Source of the DNA: Polaromonas sp.
GTDB lineage: Bacteria > Pseudomonadota > Gammaproteobacteria > Burkholderiales > Burkholderiaceae_C
Direction: 5' to 3'
DNA: 51,665 nt
Assembly: GCA_028291985.1 (NCBI GenBank)
Contig: JAQGNE010000043.1
Location: forward strand, 1 to 51,665
Shown here piece by piece: positions 1 to 9,432 of the stretch. The first letter of the stretch is position 1. The number at the start of each line of letters is the position of its first letter. The position numbers and the translations under genes were made by a program. Under the pieces are notes generated by a model that ran no database searches, was not told the DNA's origin, and was given only the letters and a program-made list of their open reading frames with translations.

Positions 1-723
1 GCCGCCGACAAGCTGGTGGTGGGCGCCAGCCCGACGCCGCATGCCGAATTGCTCGAGCACCTCAAGCCGATGCTGGCCAGGGACGGGGTGGAGCTCGACA
101 TCAAGGTCTACACCGACTACGTCCAGCCCAATGTGCAGCTCGTCGAAAAACGCATCGACGCCAATTTTTTCCAGCACAAGCCCTACATGGACGAATTCAA
201 CCGCAGCCGGGGCGCCTCGCTGCAGTCGGTGGTTGACGTGCTGATCGCCCCGTTCGGCGCCTATTCCCGAAAGGTCACCAACATCGCTGACCTCAAGGAC
301 GGCGCGGTGGTGGCGATTCCGAACGACGCGGTCAATGGCGGCCGGGCGCTGCAGCTGCTCGACCAGGCCAAGGTCATCAAGCTGGTGGATGCGAAAAACA
401 ACATGGCGACCGAAAAGGACATCGCCCAGAACCCGAAGAACATCAAGATCAAGCAGCTGGAGGCGCCGATGCTGCCGCGCGTGCTGGGCGAGGTGGACCT
501 GGCCATCATCAACACCACCTTCGCGCTCGAAGCCAAGCTGAGCCCGAGCAAGGACGCGCTGGCGCTCGAAGGCGGCCAGTCCAACTACGTCAACCTGCTG
601 GCCGCACGCGCCGACAACAAGGACAGCCCGGCCATGAAAAAGCTGGCGGCGGCCCTGCAGTCGCCCGAATCGAAAAAATTCATCCTGGAGCGCTTCAAGG
701 GCAACCTGGTGCCCGCCTTCTGA
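1..723 (+). CDS. metQ: MetQ/NlpA-family methionine-binding lipoprotein (5' end outside window)
   Basis: The frame is open from base 1 and has no start in the window, so the lipoprotein signal and N-terminus are missing; about 240 residues remain. The visible part begins at the family's first beta strand (KLVVGASPTPHAELL) and carries the FFQHKPYMDEFN segment and the late INTTFA segment typical of MetQ/NlpA proteins. Family knowledge: these are the substrate-binding component of the MetNIQ ABC importer for D/L-methionine, anchored to the outer face of the inner membrane. The ATPase and permease genes, if present, would lie upstream. Downstream is a PLP sulfur amino acid enzyme, which fits a sulfur amino acid locus. 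Related proteins can bind other amino acids, so methionine is the default reading only. Confidence 0.88.
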   Translation, partial: AADKLVVGASPTPHAELLEHLKPMLARDGVELDIKVYTDYVQPNVQLVEKRIDANFFQHKPYMDEFNRSRGASLQSVVDVLIAPFGAYSRKVTNIADLKDGAVVAIPNDAVNGGRALQLLDQAKVIKLVDAKNNMATEKDIAQNPKNIKIKQLEAPMLPRVLGEVDLAIINTTFALEAKLSPSKDALALEGGQSNYVNLLAARADNKDSPAMKKLAAALQSPESKKFILERFKGNLVPAF

Positions 724-771
724 CCCGTTTCCCGCGCAAACATTCTTTTGAAAAGCAACCCCTGGACCATC

Positions 772-1917
772 ATGAAATCAGGAAAAAAAAACAAGTTCGA
801 AACCCTGGCCGTGCATGCGGGACATTCCGTGGACGCCAGCACCGGCGCGGTGACCGAAGCCATCCACCTGTCCACCACCTTCGAGCGCGATGCCGACGGG
901 GGCTATTCGCGCGGCTTCCTGTATTCGCGCAACCACAACCCGAACCGCAATGCCCTTGAGGCGGCGCTGGCGGCGCTGGAAGGCGGCGCGGGCGGTGCGG
1001 CCTTCGGCTCCGGGCTGGCGGCGGTGACGGCCGTCTTCCAGGGCCTGGCGCCCGGCGACCATGTGATTGCGCCCGTCGACATCTACCACGGCACGGCCAA
1101 TGTGCTCAAGCACCTGTTCGCCAAGTGGGGCGTCACCGCGTCGTTCATCGACATGACGAACTTGGACACCATCCGCGCCGCCCTGACGCCGCAAACCCGG
1201 ATCATCTGGATCGAAACCCCGTCCAACCCGCTCTTGCAATGCGTCGACATCGCCGCGATTGCCGAGATTGCCCATGCGCACGGCGCCCGCGCCATTGCCG
1301 ACAACACCTTCGCCAGCCCGGTGCTGCAGCAGCCGCTGGCGCTGGGCTGCGACATGGTGATGCATGCCACCACCAAATACCTCGGCGGGCGCAGCGACGT
1401 GCTGGGCGGCGCGGTCGTGACCCGGGCAGACGACGAGCATTTTGCCCAGCTGCGCACGGCGCAGCTGTTCGGCGGCGCCGTGCCCTCGCCGTTTGACTGC
1501 TGGCTGGTCATGCGCAGCCTGCCGACCCTGCCCTACCGCATGCAGGCGCACTGTGCCAACGCGACAAAGGTGGCCGAGTTCCTGCAACGGCATGACCAGG
1601 TCAGCGTGGTGCACTACCCGGGGCTCGAAGGCAATGCCTTTCATGCGGTGGCGGCCCGGCAGATGTCCGGCTTTGGCGGCATGCTGTCGTTCGAGGTCAA
1701 GGGCGGCAAGATTGCTGCCATGGCGCTGGCGGCGAACGTGGAAATCTTCACCCGCGCCACCAGCCTGGGTGGCGTGGAAAGCCTGATCGAGCACCGTGCC
1801 TCCATCGAAGGGCCGGAGAGCAAGACGCCGCAGGGGCTGCTGCGGGTGTCGGTCGGCCTGGAAAATGCCGACGACCTGATCGACGACCTGGCGTCGGCCC
1901 TGGCCCACGCGGGTTGA
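772..1917 (+). CDS. PLP-dependent trans-sulfuration enzyme (cystathionine gamma-synthase/lyase family)
   Basis: 381 residues from the ATG at 772; a TTG frame start at 748 adds an unlikely extension. Family features are visible: YSR at 45-47 with NPNR near 56-59, the PLP-ring Asp at 177 (ADNTF) and the Schiff-base Lys at 202 (TTKYLGGRSDV). The position that carries the catalytic Cys in methionine gamma-lyase (YGCT) reads YHGT (105-108), so this is more likely a cystathionine gamma-synthase or gamma-lyase, or an O-acylhomoserine enzyme, than a classical methionine gamma-lyase. It is cytosolic. It follows the MetQ-like gene by 48 bases and precedes an MFS gene by 10, suggesting one operon. Substrate specificity in this family cannot be settled from sequence alone. 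Confidence 0.85.
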   Translation: MKSGKKNKFETLAVHAGHSVDASTGAVTEAIHLSTTFERDADGGYSRGFLYSRNHNPNRNALEAALAALEGGAGGAAFGSGLAAVTAVFQGLAPGDHVIAPVDIYHGTANVLKHLFAKWGVTASFIDMTNLDTIRAALTPQTRIIWIETPSNPLLQCVDIAAIAEIAHAHGARAIADNTFASPVLQQPLALGCDMVMHATTKYLGGRSDVLGGAVVTRADDEHFAQLRTAQLFGGAVPSPFDCWLVMRSLPTLPYRMQAHCANATKVAEFLQRHDQVSVVHYPGLEGNAFHAVAARQMSGFGGMLSFEVKGGKIAAMALAANVEIFTRATSLGGVESLIEHRASIEGPESKTPQGLLRVSVGLENADDLIDDLASALAHAG

Positions 1918-1927
1918 GCCCGCAGGC

Positions 1928-3157
1928 ATGAAGCCGGGCAAAGGGGCGGTCGGCCTGATCGTGCTGGCCCAGTGGCTGGGCACGTCGCTGTGGTTCAGCC
2001 CGAACAGCGCCGCCGACGACCTGATGGCGGCCTGGCAGATCGGGCCGGCCCACTTCGCCTGGCTGATTGCCGCCACCCAGGCCGGCTTCATCGCCGGGAC
2101 GCTCTGGCTGGCGGGGTCCGGCTGGGCCGACCGGTATTCGACCAGCCGCATCTTCGCCCTGGCCTGCATCGCCGGTGCGGTGGTGAACGCCGGGTTCTCC
2201 GGTGGCTGGACGGGTTTCGGCTCGGGCCTGGCGTTTCGCTTCGCGGTCGGCGTCTGCCTGGCCGGCATCTACCCGCTGGGCATGAAGATGATCGTCGGCT
2301 GGGTCGGCGCCCGCTCCGGCGCCGCCCTCGGCCTGCTGGTGGGCATGCTGACGCTGGGCACCGCCTTGCCCCACGGCGTGCGTGCGCTGGGCGCGAGCCT
2401 GCCGTGGCAGAGCGTGGTCCAGGTGTCGTCCGTGCTGGCGGTGGCGGGCGCCGCGCTGGTCTACTTTCTGGGCGACGGCCCGCACCTGAAAAAGAGCGCT
2501 GGACCCGGCGGCGCCTCGTTCAGCCGGGCCTTCGGCGTGTTCAGGATTCCGGATTTCCGGGCCGCCGCTCTGGGCTACTTCGGCCACATGTGGGAGCTGT
2601 ACGCCTTCTGGGCGGTGCTTCCGTGGCTGGCCGCGCAGTGGCTGCTTGACGCCCGCCAATGGGACCCGGCCGTGCCCGGTTCGGTGGCGGCCATCAGTTT
2701 TCTGGGCATTGCCGCCGGGTTCCTGGGGAGCGTGCTGGGCGGTCGGCTGAGCCTGCGGGTCGGCAGCGTGCCCGTGGCGGCTGGCGCCTTGCTGGCGTCG
2801 GGCCTGCTGTGCCTGGTCTATCCGCTGCTGGGCCCGGACTGGCTGCTGGCGCGCCTGGGGGTGCTGCTGGCCTGGGGGTTTTTCGTGGTGGCCGACTCGC
2901 CGCAGTTCTCTGCCCTGTCCGCCCGCAGCTGTCCGCCGCAGTCGGTGGGCAGCGCGCTGGCGATTCAAAATTCCATCGGCTTTTCGATCACCATCGTCAG
3001 CATCACCCTGCTGCTGAATTTCATCGACCTGCTGGGAAGCAAGGCCCTGTGGATCTTGCTGCCCGGGCCGGCACTGGGGCTGCTGGGCCTGTGGCCGCTG
3101 GTCAAAAAAGCGCTGGCAGCTCGCCAGGGCGGCGGCACGGAGGTAGGCAACCCATGA
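1928..3157 (+). CDS. Major facilitator superfamily transporter
   Basis: 409 residues from the ATG at 1928, almost entirely hydrophobic with alternating transmembrane segments, consistent with about 12 helices. The N-terminus (VLAQWLGTSLWFSPN) and the following WADRYSTSR loop between helices 2 and 3 resemble MFS proteins with a conserved loop 2-3 basic motif. Ten bases separate it from the PLP enzyme and 13 from the M20 hydrolase, so it is probably co-transcribed with both. The substrate is not evident. By context it could export or import an amino acid, an acyl-amino acid or a related sulfur compound; that is inference only. Confidence 0.8.
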   Translation: MKPGKGAVGLIVLAQWLGTSLWFSPNSAADDLMAAWQIGPAHFAWLIAATQAGFIAGTLWLAGSGWADRYSTSRIFALACIAGAVVNAGFSGGWTGFGSGLAFRFAVGVCLAGIYPLGMKMIVGWVGARSGAALGLLVGMLTLGTALPHGVRALGASLPWQSVVQVSSVLAVAGAALVYFLGDGPHLKKSAGPGGASFSRAFGVFRIPDFRAAALGYFGHMWELYAFWAVLPWLAAQWLLDARQWDPAVPGSVAAISFLGIAAGFLGSVLGGRLSLRVGSVPVAAGALLASGLLCLVYPLLGPDWLLARLGVLLAWGFFVVADSPQFSALSARSCPPQSVGSALAIQNSIGFSITIVSITLLLNFIDLLGSKALWILLPGPALGLLGLWPLVKKALAARQGGGTEVGNP

Positions 3158-3170
3158 GGAAACAGACAGC

Positions 3171-4364
3171 ATGAATGACACAAACGACATGAACGCATCC
3201 GTGACGGAAATTGCCAGGGGTTACCAGGATTACATGGTGGGCTTGCGGCGCAGGCTGCATGCCCTGCCCGAGTTGTCCTTTCAGGAGCAGGGCACCTCCC
3301 GGCTGGTGCAGGACGAGCTGGCTGCCATGGGCATCGCGTTCGAGGTGGTCGGCGACCACGGGGTGGTCGCCACGATCGAGGGCACCAGCACCGGCCAGAT
3401 GGTCGCCCTGCGGGCCGACATGGACGCCTTGCCCATTCATGAAAAAAACGAGCACCTGGATTACTGCTCGCAAACGCCGGGCGTCATGCATGCCTGCGGC
3501 CATGATGGGCATGTGGCGATGTTGCTGGGCGCGGCGCAAGTCTTCCAGCACCTGAAGGGCACGATGAACGGCACGGTCAAGCTGTGCTTCCAGCAGGCCG
3601 AAGAGCGCGGCGGCGGCACCGCCGAGATTCTCAAGGCGCTGGCGCCGTTTCCTGTCAAGAGCGCCTTCGCCATTCACCTCTGGTCCGAGATCGAGACCGG
3701 CAAGGTGTCGGTGCAGGCCGGCCCGCGCATGGCCGCCGGCGACAATTTTGAAATCGTGGTGACCGGCGTGGGCTGCCACGGGGCCAATCCGCACCGCGGA
3801 ATCGACCCGATCGTGGTCGCGTCTTCCATCGTGATGAATGTCTCGCACCTGATGGCGCGCGAGATCGACCCGACGCATGCGGCCGCGCTGACCTTCGGCA
3901 AGCTGCACAGCGGCGAGGCGGCCAATGTCATTCCCGACCGGGCGGTGCTGGCCGGCACCCTGCGCACCACCGACCCGGCGGACCAGGCGCATTTGCAGGC
4001 GGCCCTGCGCCGGGTGGTGCACAGCACCGCCATGGCCTTGCGCGCCACCGCCGACATCACCATCCGGCGCGGCGGCCCGCTGCTCACCAACGACCCGCGC
4101 TGCAGCGAAGTGGCCGCGCAGACGGTGCGCGAGCTGTTCGGCCCCGGTCCGCTGATCCAGTTTCCGTCCCTGATGGTGTCGGAGAATTTCGGCGACTTCC
4201 TGGAGGTGTACCCGGGGCTGATGGCGCTGATCGGCGCGCGCAACGCGAAAACCGGCGCCTGCTTTCCGCACCACCATCCGCAGTTCAACATCGACGAGGA
4301 TGTGCTTTACATGGGGGCGGCGCTGCATGTGGGCTACGCCTTGAACTGCTTCAAGTCACTGTAA
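3171..4364 (+). CDS. M20-family amidohydrolase (hippurate / N-acyl-amino acid hydrolase type)
   Basis: 397 residues. The start at 3171 follows a GAGGAAAC ribosome site about 10 bases upstream. M20D metal-site motifs are visible: an Asp in LRADMDALP, a Cys-His-Asp-His cluster in ACGHDGH, the double Glu in QQAEERGGG, and a late His-His in FPHHHPQF. Family enzymes are cytosolic di-zinc or di-manganese hydrolases that release amino acids from N-acyl, N-aryl or indole-acetyl conjugates. As the last gene of the run MetQ, PLP enzyme, MFS, M20, it may free an amino acid from an imported conjugate. The exact substrate is not readable. It converges with the threonine dehydratase gene, with 52 bases between the two ends. 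Confidence 0.85.
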   Translation: MNDTNDMNASVTEIARGYQDYMVGLRRRLHALPELSFQEQGTSRLVQDELAAMGIAFEVVGDHGVVATIEGTSTGQMVALRADMDALPIHEKNEHLDYCSQTPGVMHACGHDGHVAMLLGAAQVFQHLKGTMNGTVKLCFQQAEERGGGTAEILKALAPFPVKSAFAIHLWSEIETGKVSVQAGPRMAAGDNFEIVVTGVGCHGANPHRGIDPIVVASSIVMNVSHLMAREIDPTHAAALTFGKLHSGEAANVIPDRAVLAGTLRTTDPADQAHLQAALRRVVHSTAMALRATADITIRRGGPLLTNDPRCSEVAAQTVRELFGPGPLIQFPSLMVSENFGDFLEVYPGLMALIGARNAKTGACFPHHHPQFNIDEDVLYMGAALHVGYALNCFKSL

Positions 4365-4416
4365 AAAGGGCAGGGCCTGTCTGAAAGCGCCTTTCCTGGC
4401 ACTCGCGCAGCGCTGC

Positions 4417-5619
4417 TCAGTGCTGCTCTTCCGCCTCGAAGCCCGCCGCCCGCAAGGCCTGCAGCACCTGCTCGATGTGCGGCCGGCCGCGCGTCTGCAC
4501 CACCAGCTCGATCTCGACGTTCAGCGCGGCCAGCATGGTGAAGGCGCGCTGGTGGTGCACTTCCTCGATGTTGGCGCCGGCGTCGGCGACCGTGGCGGTG
4601 ATCCGGGCCAGCGAGCCGGGCACGTCGCGCGCGCCGACCCGAAGGCGCGCCAGCCGCCCGGCGCGCACCATGCCGCGCTCGATGATCGCCGCCAGCAGCA
4701 GCGGGTCGATGTTGCCGCCGCACAGCACCAGCCCGACCTTCAGGCCGGCAAAGCGCGCCGGATATTTCAGCAGCGCCGCCAGCCCGGCCGCGCCCGCGCC
4801 CTCGACCAGGGTTTTTTCAATTTCCAGCAGCATCACCATGGCCTGCTCGATGTCGCCCTCGTCGACCAGCAGCAGGTCATCGACGCGCCGGGCAATGATG
4901 GCCTGCGCCAGCACGCCGGGCGTTCCGACCGCGATGCCGTCGGCAATCGTGCTGGTGCCCTGCGGATGGTGCGTGCCCTTGATGGCGTTGACCATGCCGG
5001 GAAAGCGCGAGGTCTGCACGCCGATGATCTCGATGCCCGGCTTGAGCGCCTTGGCCGCCGTGGCCATGCCGGCGATCAGCCCGCCGCCGCCCACGGCAAT
5101 CACCAGCACCTCCAGGTCGGGCACGGCATGCAGCATTTCCAGCCCGACCGTGCCCTGGCCGGCCATGACGGCTTCATCGTCGTAGGGATGGACAAACACC
5201 AGGCCTTCGCGTTCGGCCAGTTGCAAGGCATGGGCGCGCGATTCATCCAGCGTGCTGCCCTGCAGCACCACCTCGGCGCCAAAGCCCCGGGTGCGCTCGA
5301 TCTTCACGCCCGGCGTGAAGCGCGGCATGACGATGACCGCGCGGATGCCCAGGCGCTGCGCATGATAGGCCACGCCCTGCGCATGGTTCCCGGCGCTCAT
5401 GGCGATCACGCCGCGCTGGCGCTCCGCCTCGGTCAGTTGCGCCAGCTTGTTGCAGGCGCCGCGCTCCTTGAAGGAAGCGGTGTATTGCAGGTTCTCGAAC
5501 TTCAGAAAAATCCGCGCCCCGGTGATGTTGGACAGCGTGCGCGATTCGACGCAGGGCGTGTCGAGCAGATGGCCGCGCAGCCGCAAGGCAGCGCGCTCAA
5601 CATCGGTCAGGCTCAGCAT
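4417..5619 (-). CDS. Threonine ammonia-lyase (biosynthetic/catabolic threonine dehydratase) with ACT domain
   Basis: 400 residues. The ATG at 5619 has an AAGGATT ribosome site just upstream; a TTG at 5637 would add six residues but is weaker. The PLP Lys is K51 in SFKERGACNKL, and the phosphate-binding loop is GGGGLIAG. The last 70-80 residues look like an ACT regulatory domain (RVGARDVPGSLARIT). The protein converts L-threonine to 2-oxobutanoate and ammonia. At about 400 residues with one ACT domain it is the short form, unlike the roughly 500-residue E. coli IlvA with two regulatory units, so it may be catabolic (TdcB/YgfP-like) or feed isoleucine synthesis. It stands alone and converges with the M20 gene. 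Confidence 0.9.
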   Translation of the reverse strand: MLSLTDVERAALRLRGHLLDTPCVESRTLSNITGARIFLKFENLQYTASFKERGACNKLAQLTEAERQRGVIAMSAGNHAQGVAYHAQRLGIRAVIVMPRFTPGVKIERTRGFGAEVVLQGSTLDESRAHALQLAEREGLVFVHPYDDEAVMAGQGTVGLEMLHAVPDLEVLVIAVGGGGLIAGMATAAKALKPGIEIIGVQTSRFPGMVNAIKGTHHPQGTSTIADGIAVGTPGVLAQAIIARRVDDLLLVDEGDIEQAMVMLLEIEKTLVEGAGAAGLAALLKYPARFAGLKVGLVLCGGNIDPLLLAAIIERGMVRAGRLARLRVGARDVPGSLARITATVADAGANIEEVHHQRAFTMLAALNVEIELVVQTRGRPHIEQVLQALRAAGFEAEEQH

Positions 5620-5925
5620 GGGAATCCTTGGTCGCAAAGAGGGGTTGTTACCGCACGCCGCCGTGGCTGCTGGCCTGCAGGATTATGGGACTGCCCTCTC
5701 GCCAAAAGGCAACTGGCGGCTTTCAGTAGCGCATTGCATGGTGCTTCAGGACGCGTGATGCGCTGTGGCGCGCAACCGAAACCGCAACCGCACCTGTGGC
5801 GTTGGTCGAAGTGCGATGCGCCCGGCACCCACCGAAACATCCGGTATGTTGCTATAAATTAAATAGCTATAACGGCTCGTGTCTATTGGGCTGGGGCGCT
5901 AAAACAATGAAAAATACAGTATCCG
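5620..5925. other. Gene-free gap between threonine dehydratase and recQ
   Basis: About 306 bases with no convincing gene. It holds the upstream region of the threonine dehydratase gene and, at 5851-5869, one copy of the dispersed GCTAT-N7-ATAGCTR repeat followed by an AT-richer tail to about 5925. No clear terminator was seen for recQ, which ends at 5926. Confidence 0.5.
5851..5869 (+). repeat. Dispersed GCTAT-N7-ATAGCTR repeat, copy 1
   Basis: GCTAT, seven bases, then ATAGCTA: the core of a short inverted-repeat element found six times in near-identical form in this window. This copy is intergenic, and the tail after it contains a TTGGGCTGG segment similar to the one after copy 2. Confidence 0.7.
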
Positions 5926-8001
5926 CTATCTGTTTGCAGCACAGACGCGCAGCACCTCGGCGCCATACGCTTGCAGTTTCTTCGCGCCGATGCCGCTCAC
6001 GCCTTCCAGCTCACCCAGGCTTTGCGGCGCTTTCTCGGCAATGGCGCGCAGCGTCGCATCATGAAAAATCACAAACGCCGGCAGGTTATGCTCCCGCGCG
6101 ACTTCGCCGCGCCAGGCCTTCAACCTGCTCAAGCGCTCGAGCGCCCCGGTATTGAGCGCCGCCTCGGCCATACCCTTGGCCGAGGTTTTGGTCGGCTTCC
6201 TGGCGCGGCTGCTTTTGCCAGCAGCGGCCTGCTCGCGCAGCACCAGGCTGGTCTCGCCTTTCAAAACCTGGCGTGCATCGGGTAGCAGCTTGAGCGTGCT
6301 GTAGGCCTCGGTATCTACCCACACCATGTTTCTGGCAATCAACTGGCGCAACACAGCACGCCACTGCGGCTCCGACACATCGGCACCAATGCCGAAGGTC
6401 GACAGCTTGTCGTGGCCAAACTGCGCCATCTTCTCGGTGGCCTTGCCGCGCAGGATGTCCATGATGTGGCCGGCGCCAAAGCTGATGCCGCTGGCCTGCT
6501 GCACACGGTAGAGGCAGCTGAGCATCTTGCGCGCGGCGTCTGTCGCGTCCCACACCGCCGGCGGGTTCAGGCAGTTGTCGCAATTGCGGCAGTTGGCCCC
6601 CACGCTCCCCACTGCGTGTGGTTCGCTGCCCCCCGAGGGGGCTTCCGTTCGTCCTGAGGTATCGAAGGATGCGCTTGCGGTCCGGCAAAGCCGGTCGCGC
6701 GGCCCCTGCTTGAAAAACCCCTGACCCCGTTCGTCTTGGCGGAGGGTCCCCCCTGGAGTTGGACTGCGTTGGCAGGCGACGTCGCCGCCGTCCAGCTCCT
6801 CGCCAAAATACCGCAGCAAAGCCGCACGCCGGCAACCCGTGTCCTCCGCCAGGCTGAGCAGCGCGTCGAGCTTGCCGCGCATCACCTGCTTGAACTCTTC
6901 GCTGGCGGCCTCGCTGGTGTCTATCATGCGGCGCTGGTTGACGACATCGTTCAGGCCGTAGGCCATCCACGCATCGGAAGGCAGGCCGTCACGGCCGGCG
7001 CGGCCGGTTTCCTGGTAGTAGCCTTCAATGTTTTTCGGCATGTCCAGGTGCGCCACAAAACGCACATCCGGCTTGTCGATGCCCATGCCAAAGGCAATCG
7101 TGGCCACCATCACCATGGCGTCTTCGCGTAAAAAGCGGTCTTGCCGCTGCTGGCGCAGGGCGCTGTCCAGCCCGGCGTGGTAAGCCATCGCATCGATGCC
7201 GGCGTCCTGCAGCATGTCGGCAACTTCCTCCACCCGCTTGCGCGACTGGCAATACACAATGCCCGCCTCGCCGGAATGCTCAGTCTGAATGAAGCGCAGC
7301 AGCTGCCGGGTGGCGTCGGTTTTTTCGACAATCGTGTAGCGGATGTTCGGCCGGTCAAAGCTGCTGACAAACTGACGGGCATCCTCCAGCTTCAGGCGCT
7401 CCACCATGTCCTGCCGGGTCAGGGCGTCGGCGGTGGCCGTGAGCGCCATGCGCGGCACGTGGGGAAACAGCTCATGCAACAGGCTGAGCGAGCGGTACTC
7501 GGGCCTGAAATCATGGCCCCACTGGCTGACACAATGCGCCTCGTCAATCGCAAACAGGCTGAGCTTGCCGCGCTGATTCAGCGTGCGCAGCAAATCCTTC
7601 ATGCGCGGCGTGTTGATGCGCTCTGGCGCCGCATAGAGCAGCGTCAATTCGCCGTTCAGCAGTTGTTTTTCAAGTGCGCTGCTGGTCTCGAAGCTCTGGG
7701 TGGAATTCAAAAACGCGGCGGCGACGCCGGCTTCATGCAGCGCGCCCACCTGGTCATGCATCAGCGCAATCAGGGGCGACACCACGATGGTCACGCCATG
7801 CCCGGCGTTCTGCCGCACGATGGCGGGAATCTGGTAGCACAGCGACTTGCCGCCACCGGTGGGCATGAGCACCAGCGCATCGCCGCCGTTCACGACATGG
7901 TCAACGATCTCGCGCTGCGGACCGCGAAAATCGGCATAGCCAAAAATTTGCGCCAGCACCTCTTGCGGGGTGGGCGGTGACAGGGCGCTATCGGAGCTCA
8001 A
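5926..8001 (-). CDS. recQ: ATP-dependent DNA helicase RecQ, with an in-frame insertion in the zinc region
   Basis: The frame is open from an ATG at 8136, but RecQ similarity starts only at [20 protein letters not shown], so I place the start at a TTG at 8001 (691 residues); no good ribosome site is visible and the start is uncertain. Motifs: Walker [11 protein letters not shown], the [15 protein letters not shown] box, helicase C motifs (AGRAGRDG region), winged helix, and a C-terminal HRDC domain ([15 protein letters not shown]). It unwinds DNA 3'-5' in recombinational repair. The four zinc cysteines remain ([12 protein letters not shown] and CRNCDNC), but about 60 residues of low-complexity sequence lie between the first and the other three, encoded by repeat-like DNA near 6590-6785. 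Whether the protein stays active is unknown. Confidence 0.9.
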   Translation of the reverse strand: MSSDSALSPPTPQEVLAQIFGYADFRGPQREIVDHVVNGGDALVLMPTGGGKSLCYQIPAIVRQNAGHGVTIVVSPLIALMHDQVGALHEAGVAAAFLNSTQSFETSSALEKQLLNGELTLLYAAPERINTPRMKDLLRTLNQRGKLSLFAIDEAHCVSQWGHDFRPEYRSLSLLHELFPHVPRMALTATADALTRQDMVERLKLEDARQFVSSFDRPNIRYTIVEKTDATRQLLRFIQTEHSGEAGIVYCQSRKRVEEVADMLQDAGIDAMAYHAGLDSALRQQRQDRFLREDAMVMVATIAFGMGIDKPDVRFVAHLDMPKNIEGYYQETGRAGRDGLPSDAWMAYGLNDVVNQRRMIDTSEAASEEFKQVMRGKLDALLSLAEDTGCRRAALLRYFGEELDGGDVACQRSPTPGGTLRQDERGQGFFKQGPRDRLCRTASASFDTSGRTEAPSGGSEPHAVGSVGANCRNCDNCLNPPAVWDATDAARKMLSCLYRVQQASGISFGAGHIMDILRGKATEKMAQFGHDKLSTFGIGADVSEPQWRAVLRQLIARNMVWVDTEAYSTLKLLPDARQVLKGETSLVLREQAAAGKSSRARKPTKTSAKGMAEAALNTGALERLSRLKAWRGEVAREHNLPAFVIFHDATLRAIAEKAPQSLGELEGVSGIGAKKLQAYGAEVLRVCAANR
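6590..6785 (-). repeat. Repeat-derived in-frame insertion inside recQ
   Basis: This stretch encodes the extra residues between the first zinc Cys and the CRNCDNC cluster of RecQ. It contains a perfect inverted repeat GCCCCC-CGA-GGGGGC at 6628-6642 and a CGTTCGTCCTGAGGTATCG segment at 6646-6664, both of the kind scattered between genes in Comamonadaceae. The translated sequence has no resemblance to RecQ. Boundaries are approximate. Confidence 0.6.
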
Positions 8002-8355
8002 AGGTATACAGACACTTGGAAAAAAGGAAGGTGTGGTCAGGCATGCGAAGGCTGCCCGATCCCGGGCCGACGCTCGCAGCCCAGTAGTCAGGTCCTCGAC
8101 TTTCACTGTAAAAATGATAGCGAATTGCCCCCTCATCCATTGGGCTGGCGTCCTGAAACGCTTGAAAAGTCACGTCCGCCGCTGCGCCGGCATGCCAGGC
8201 TGTACAGCAGGCCTGATTGTCGGTCAATTGCACGATGCTGCACGCTGTTGCGTGCCATGTACCGGCGCTGCGCCAGGGCAAGCAGCGCCAGCCCGTTCCC
8301 GGTGGTCACGCCTTGCGCTGACTCACGGCAGCGGCAGCGCCCCTAAAATGCCTGC
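8002..8355. other. Divergent intergenic region recQ / metH N-terminal gene
   Basis: About 350 bases between the chosen recQ start and the first metH gene. Apart from a possible longer recQ N-terminus (an in-frame ATG at 8136 whose translation is not RecQ-like), I see no gene. The only signal I would name is a TAAAAT box at 8344-8349, six bases before the metH start. Confidence 0.4.
8344..8349 (+). promoter_or_regulatory. Candidate -10 box (TAAAAT) placed for a leaderless metH-N transcript
   Basis: TAAAAT lies exactly six bases before the ATG at 8356, so transcription would start at or next to the start codon. No convincing -35 box at 16-18 bases was seen. The same spacing occurs at 26373 and 27390. 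Confidence 0.35.
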
Positions 8356-9432
8356 ATGAAAACGCAAGCCTACACCCGCGGCCAGGCGCTGCCCGCCATC
8401 CTTGCCCAGCGCATCGCCATACTCGATGGCGCCATGGGCACCATGATCCAGCGCTTCAAGCTGAACGAGGCGCAATACCGCGGTGAGGGTTATGCCGGGC
8501 CGGGCGGGCAGGGTGCGCGCTTCAAGGATTTTCACAAGGACGTCAAGGGCAACAACGAGCTGCTCAGCTTGACGCGCCCTGATGTGATTCAGGACATCCA
8601 CGAGAGTTACCTGGCCGCCGGCGCCGACATGATCGAGACCAACACTTTCGGCGCGACCACGGTGGCCCAGGCCGACTACGACATGGCGGGCCTCGCTGTA
8701 GAGATGAACGAGGCTTCGGCCCGCATCGCCCGCGCCGCCTGCGACAAATTTTCGACGCCCGAGCGGCCGCGTTTTGTGGTCGGCGCGCTCGGCCCTACGC
8801 CCAAGACGGCCAGTATCAGCCCGGATGTCAACGACCCGGGCGCCCGCAACACCAGTTTTGAAGAGCTGAGAAAAGCCTATTACGAGCAGACCGATGCGCT
8901 GGTCAAGGGCGGCAGCGATGTGCTGCTGGTCGAGACGATATTCGACACTCTCAATGCCAAGGCAGCGCTTTTTGCCATTGACGAATACTTTGACAACTCG
9001 GGCGAGCGCCTGCCGCTCATCATCAGCGGCACGGTGACCGATGCCTCGGGCCGCATCCTGAGCGGCCAGACGGTGACGGCCTTCTGGCACAGCGTTCGCC
9101 ATGCGCGCCCGCTGGCGGTAGGTCTCAACTGCGCACTCGGCGCTGCGCTGATGCGCCCCTACATCCAGGAGCTGGCCCGCGTGGCCGGCGACACCTTCAT
9201 CAGCTGCTATCCCAACGCCGGCCTGCCCAATCCGATGAGCGACACCGGCTTTGATGAAACGCCGGATGTCACCTCACGCCTGCTGCATGAGTTTGCGGCT
9301 GAAGGCCTGGTCAATATCGTAGGCGGCTGCTGCGGCACCACGCCCGACCATATCGGCGCCATTGCGCATGCCGTCACGCCGCTGGCAGCGCGGCGTGTCA
9401 ACCCGGGTGTGTTCTACAAAATGGCAGCGTGA
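8356..9432 (+). CDS. metH: Methionine synthase, homocysteine-binding half (split MetH, N-terminal domain)
   Basis: 358 residues that match only the first domain of cobalamin-dependent methionine synthase: [11 protein letters not shown] at the start and the three zinc Cys at C259 (GLNCALG) and C325/C326 (GGCCGTTP). It binds zinc and activates homocysteine for methyl transfer. The remaining domains (folate, cobalamin, AdoMet) are encoded by a second gene at 10548-13379, so both products must act together in the cytosol. E. coli MetH is a single chain of about 1,227 residues; the two parts here total 1,301. The stop overlaps the GTG start of a small lipoprotein gene. A TAAAAT box six bases upstream suggests a leaderless transcript. 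Confidence 0.9.
   Translation: MKTQAYTRGQALPAILAQRIAILDGAMGTMIQRFKLNEAQYRGEGYAGPGGQGARFKDFHKDVKGNNELLSLTRPDVIQDIHESYLAAGADMIETNTFGATTVAQADYDMAGLAVEMNEASARIARAACDKFSTPERPRFVVGALGPTPKTASISPDVNDPGARNTSFEELRKAYYEQTDALVKGGSDVLLVETIFDTLNAKAALFAIDEYFDNSGERLPLIISGTVTDASGRILSGQTVTAFWHSVRHARPLAVGLNCALGAALMRPYIQELARVAGDTFISCYPNAGLPNPMSDTGFDETPDVTSRLLHEFAAEGLVNIVGGCCGTTPDHIGAIAHAVTPLAARRVNPGVFYKMAA

Noticed and set aside
778..3190. Long minus-strand open frames opposite the PLP enzyme and MFS genes (496 and 480 residues)
   Set aside because: They are rich in Arg, Gln, His and Gly as expected from the antisense of high-GC genes and show no domain.
4420..5862. 480-residue plus-strand frame opposite threonine dehydratase
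   Set aside because: Antisense shadow; the minus-strand gene has clear PLP and ACT motifs and a ribosome site.
6628..6642. GC-rich inverted repeat in recQ as a terminator
   Set aside because: Six-base GC stem without a T-run, inside an open coding frame; better explained as part of a repeat insertion.
8002..8136. Extended N-terminus of recQ to the ATG at 8136
   Set aside because: The 45 extra residues do not resemble RecQ, and similarity begins just after the TTG at 8001; left as an alternative start only.
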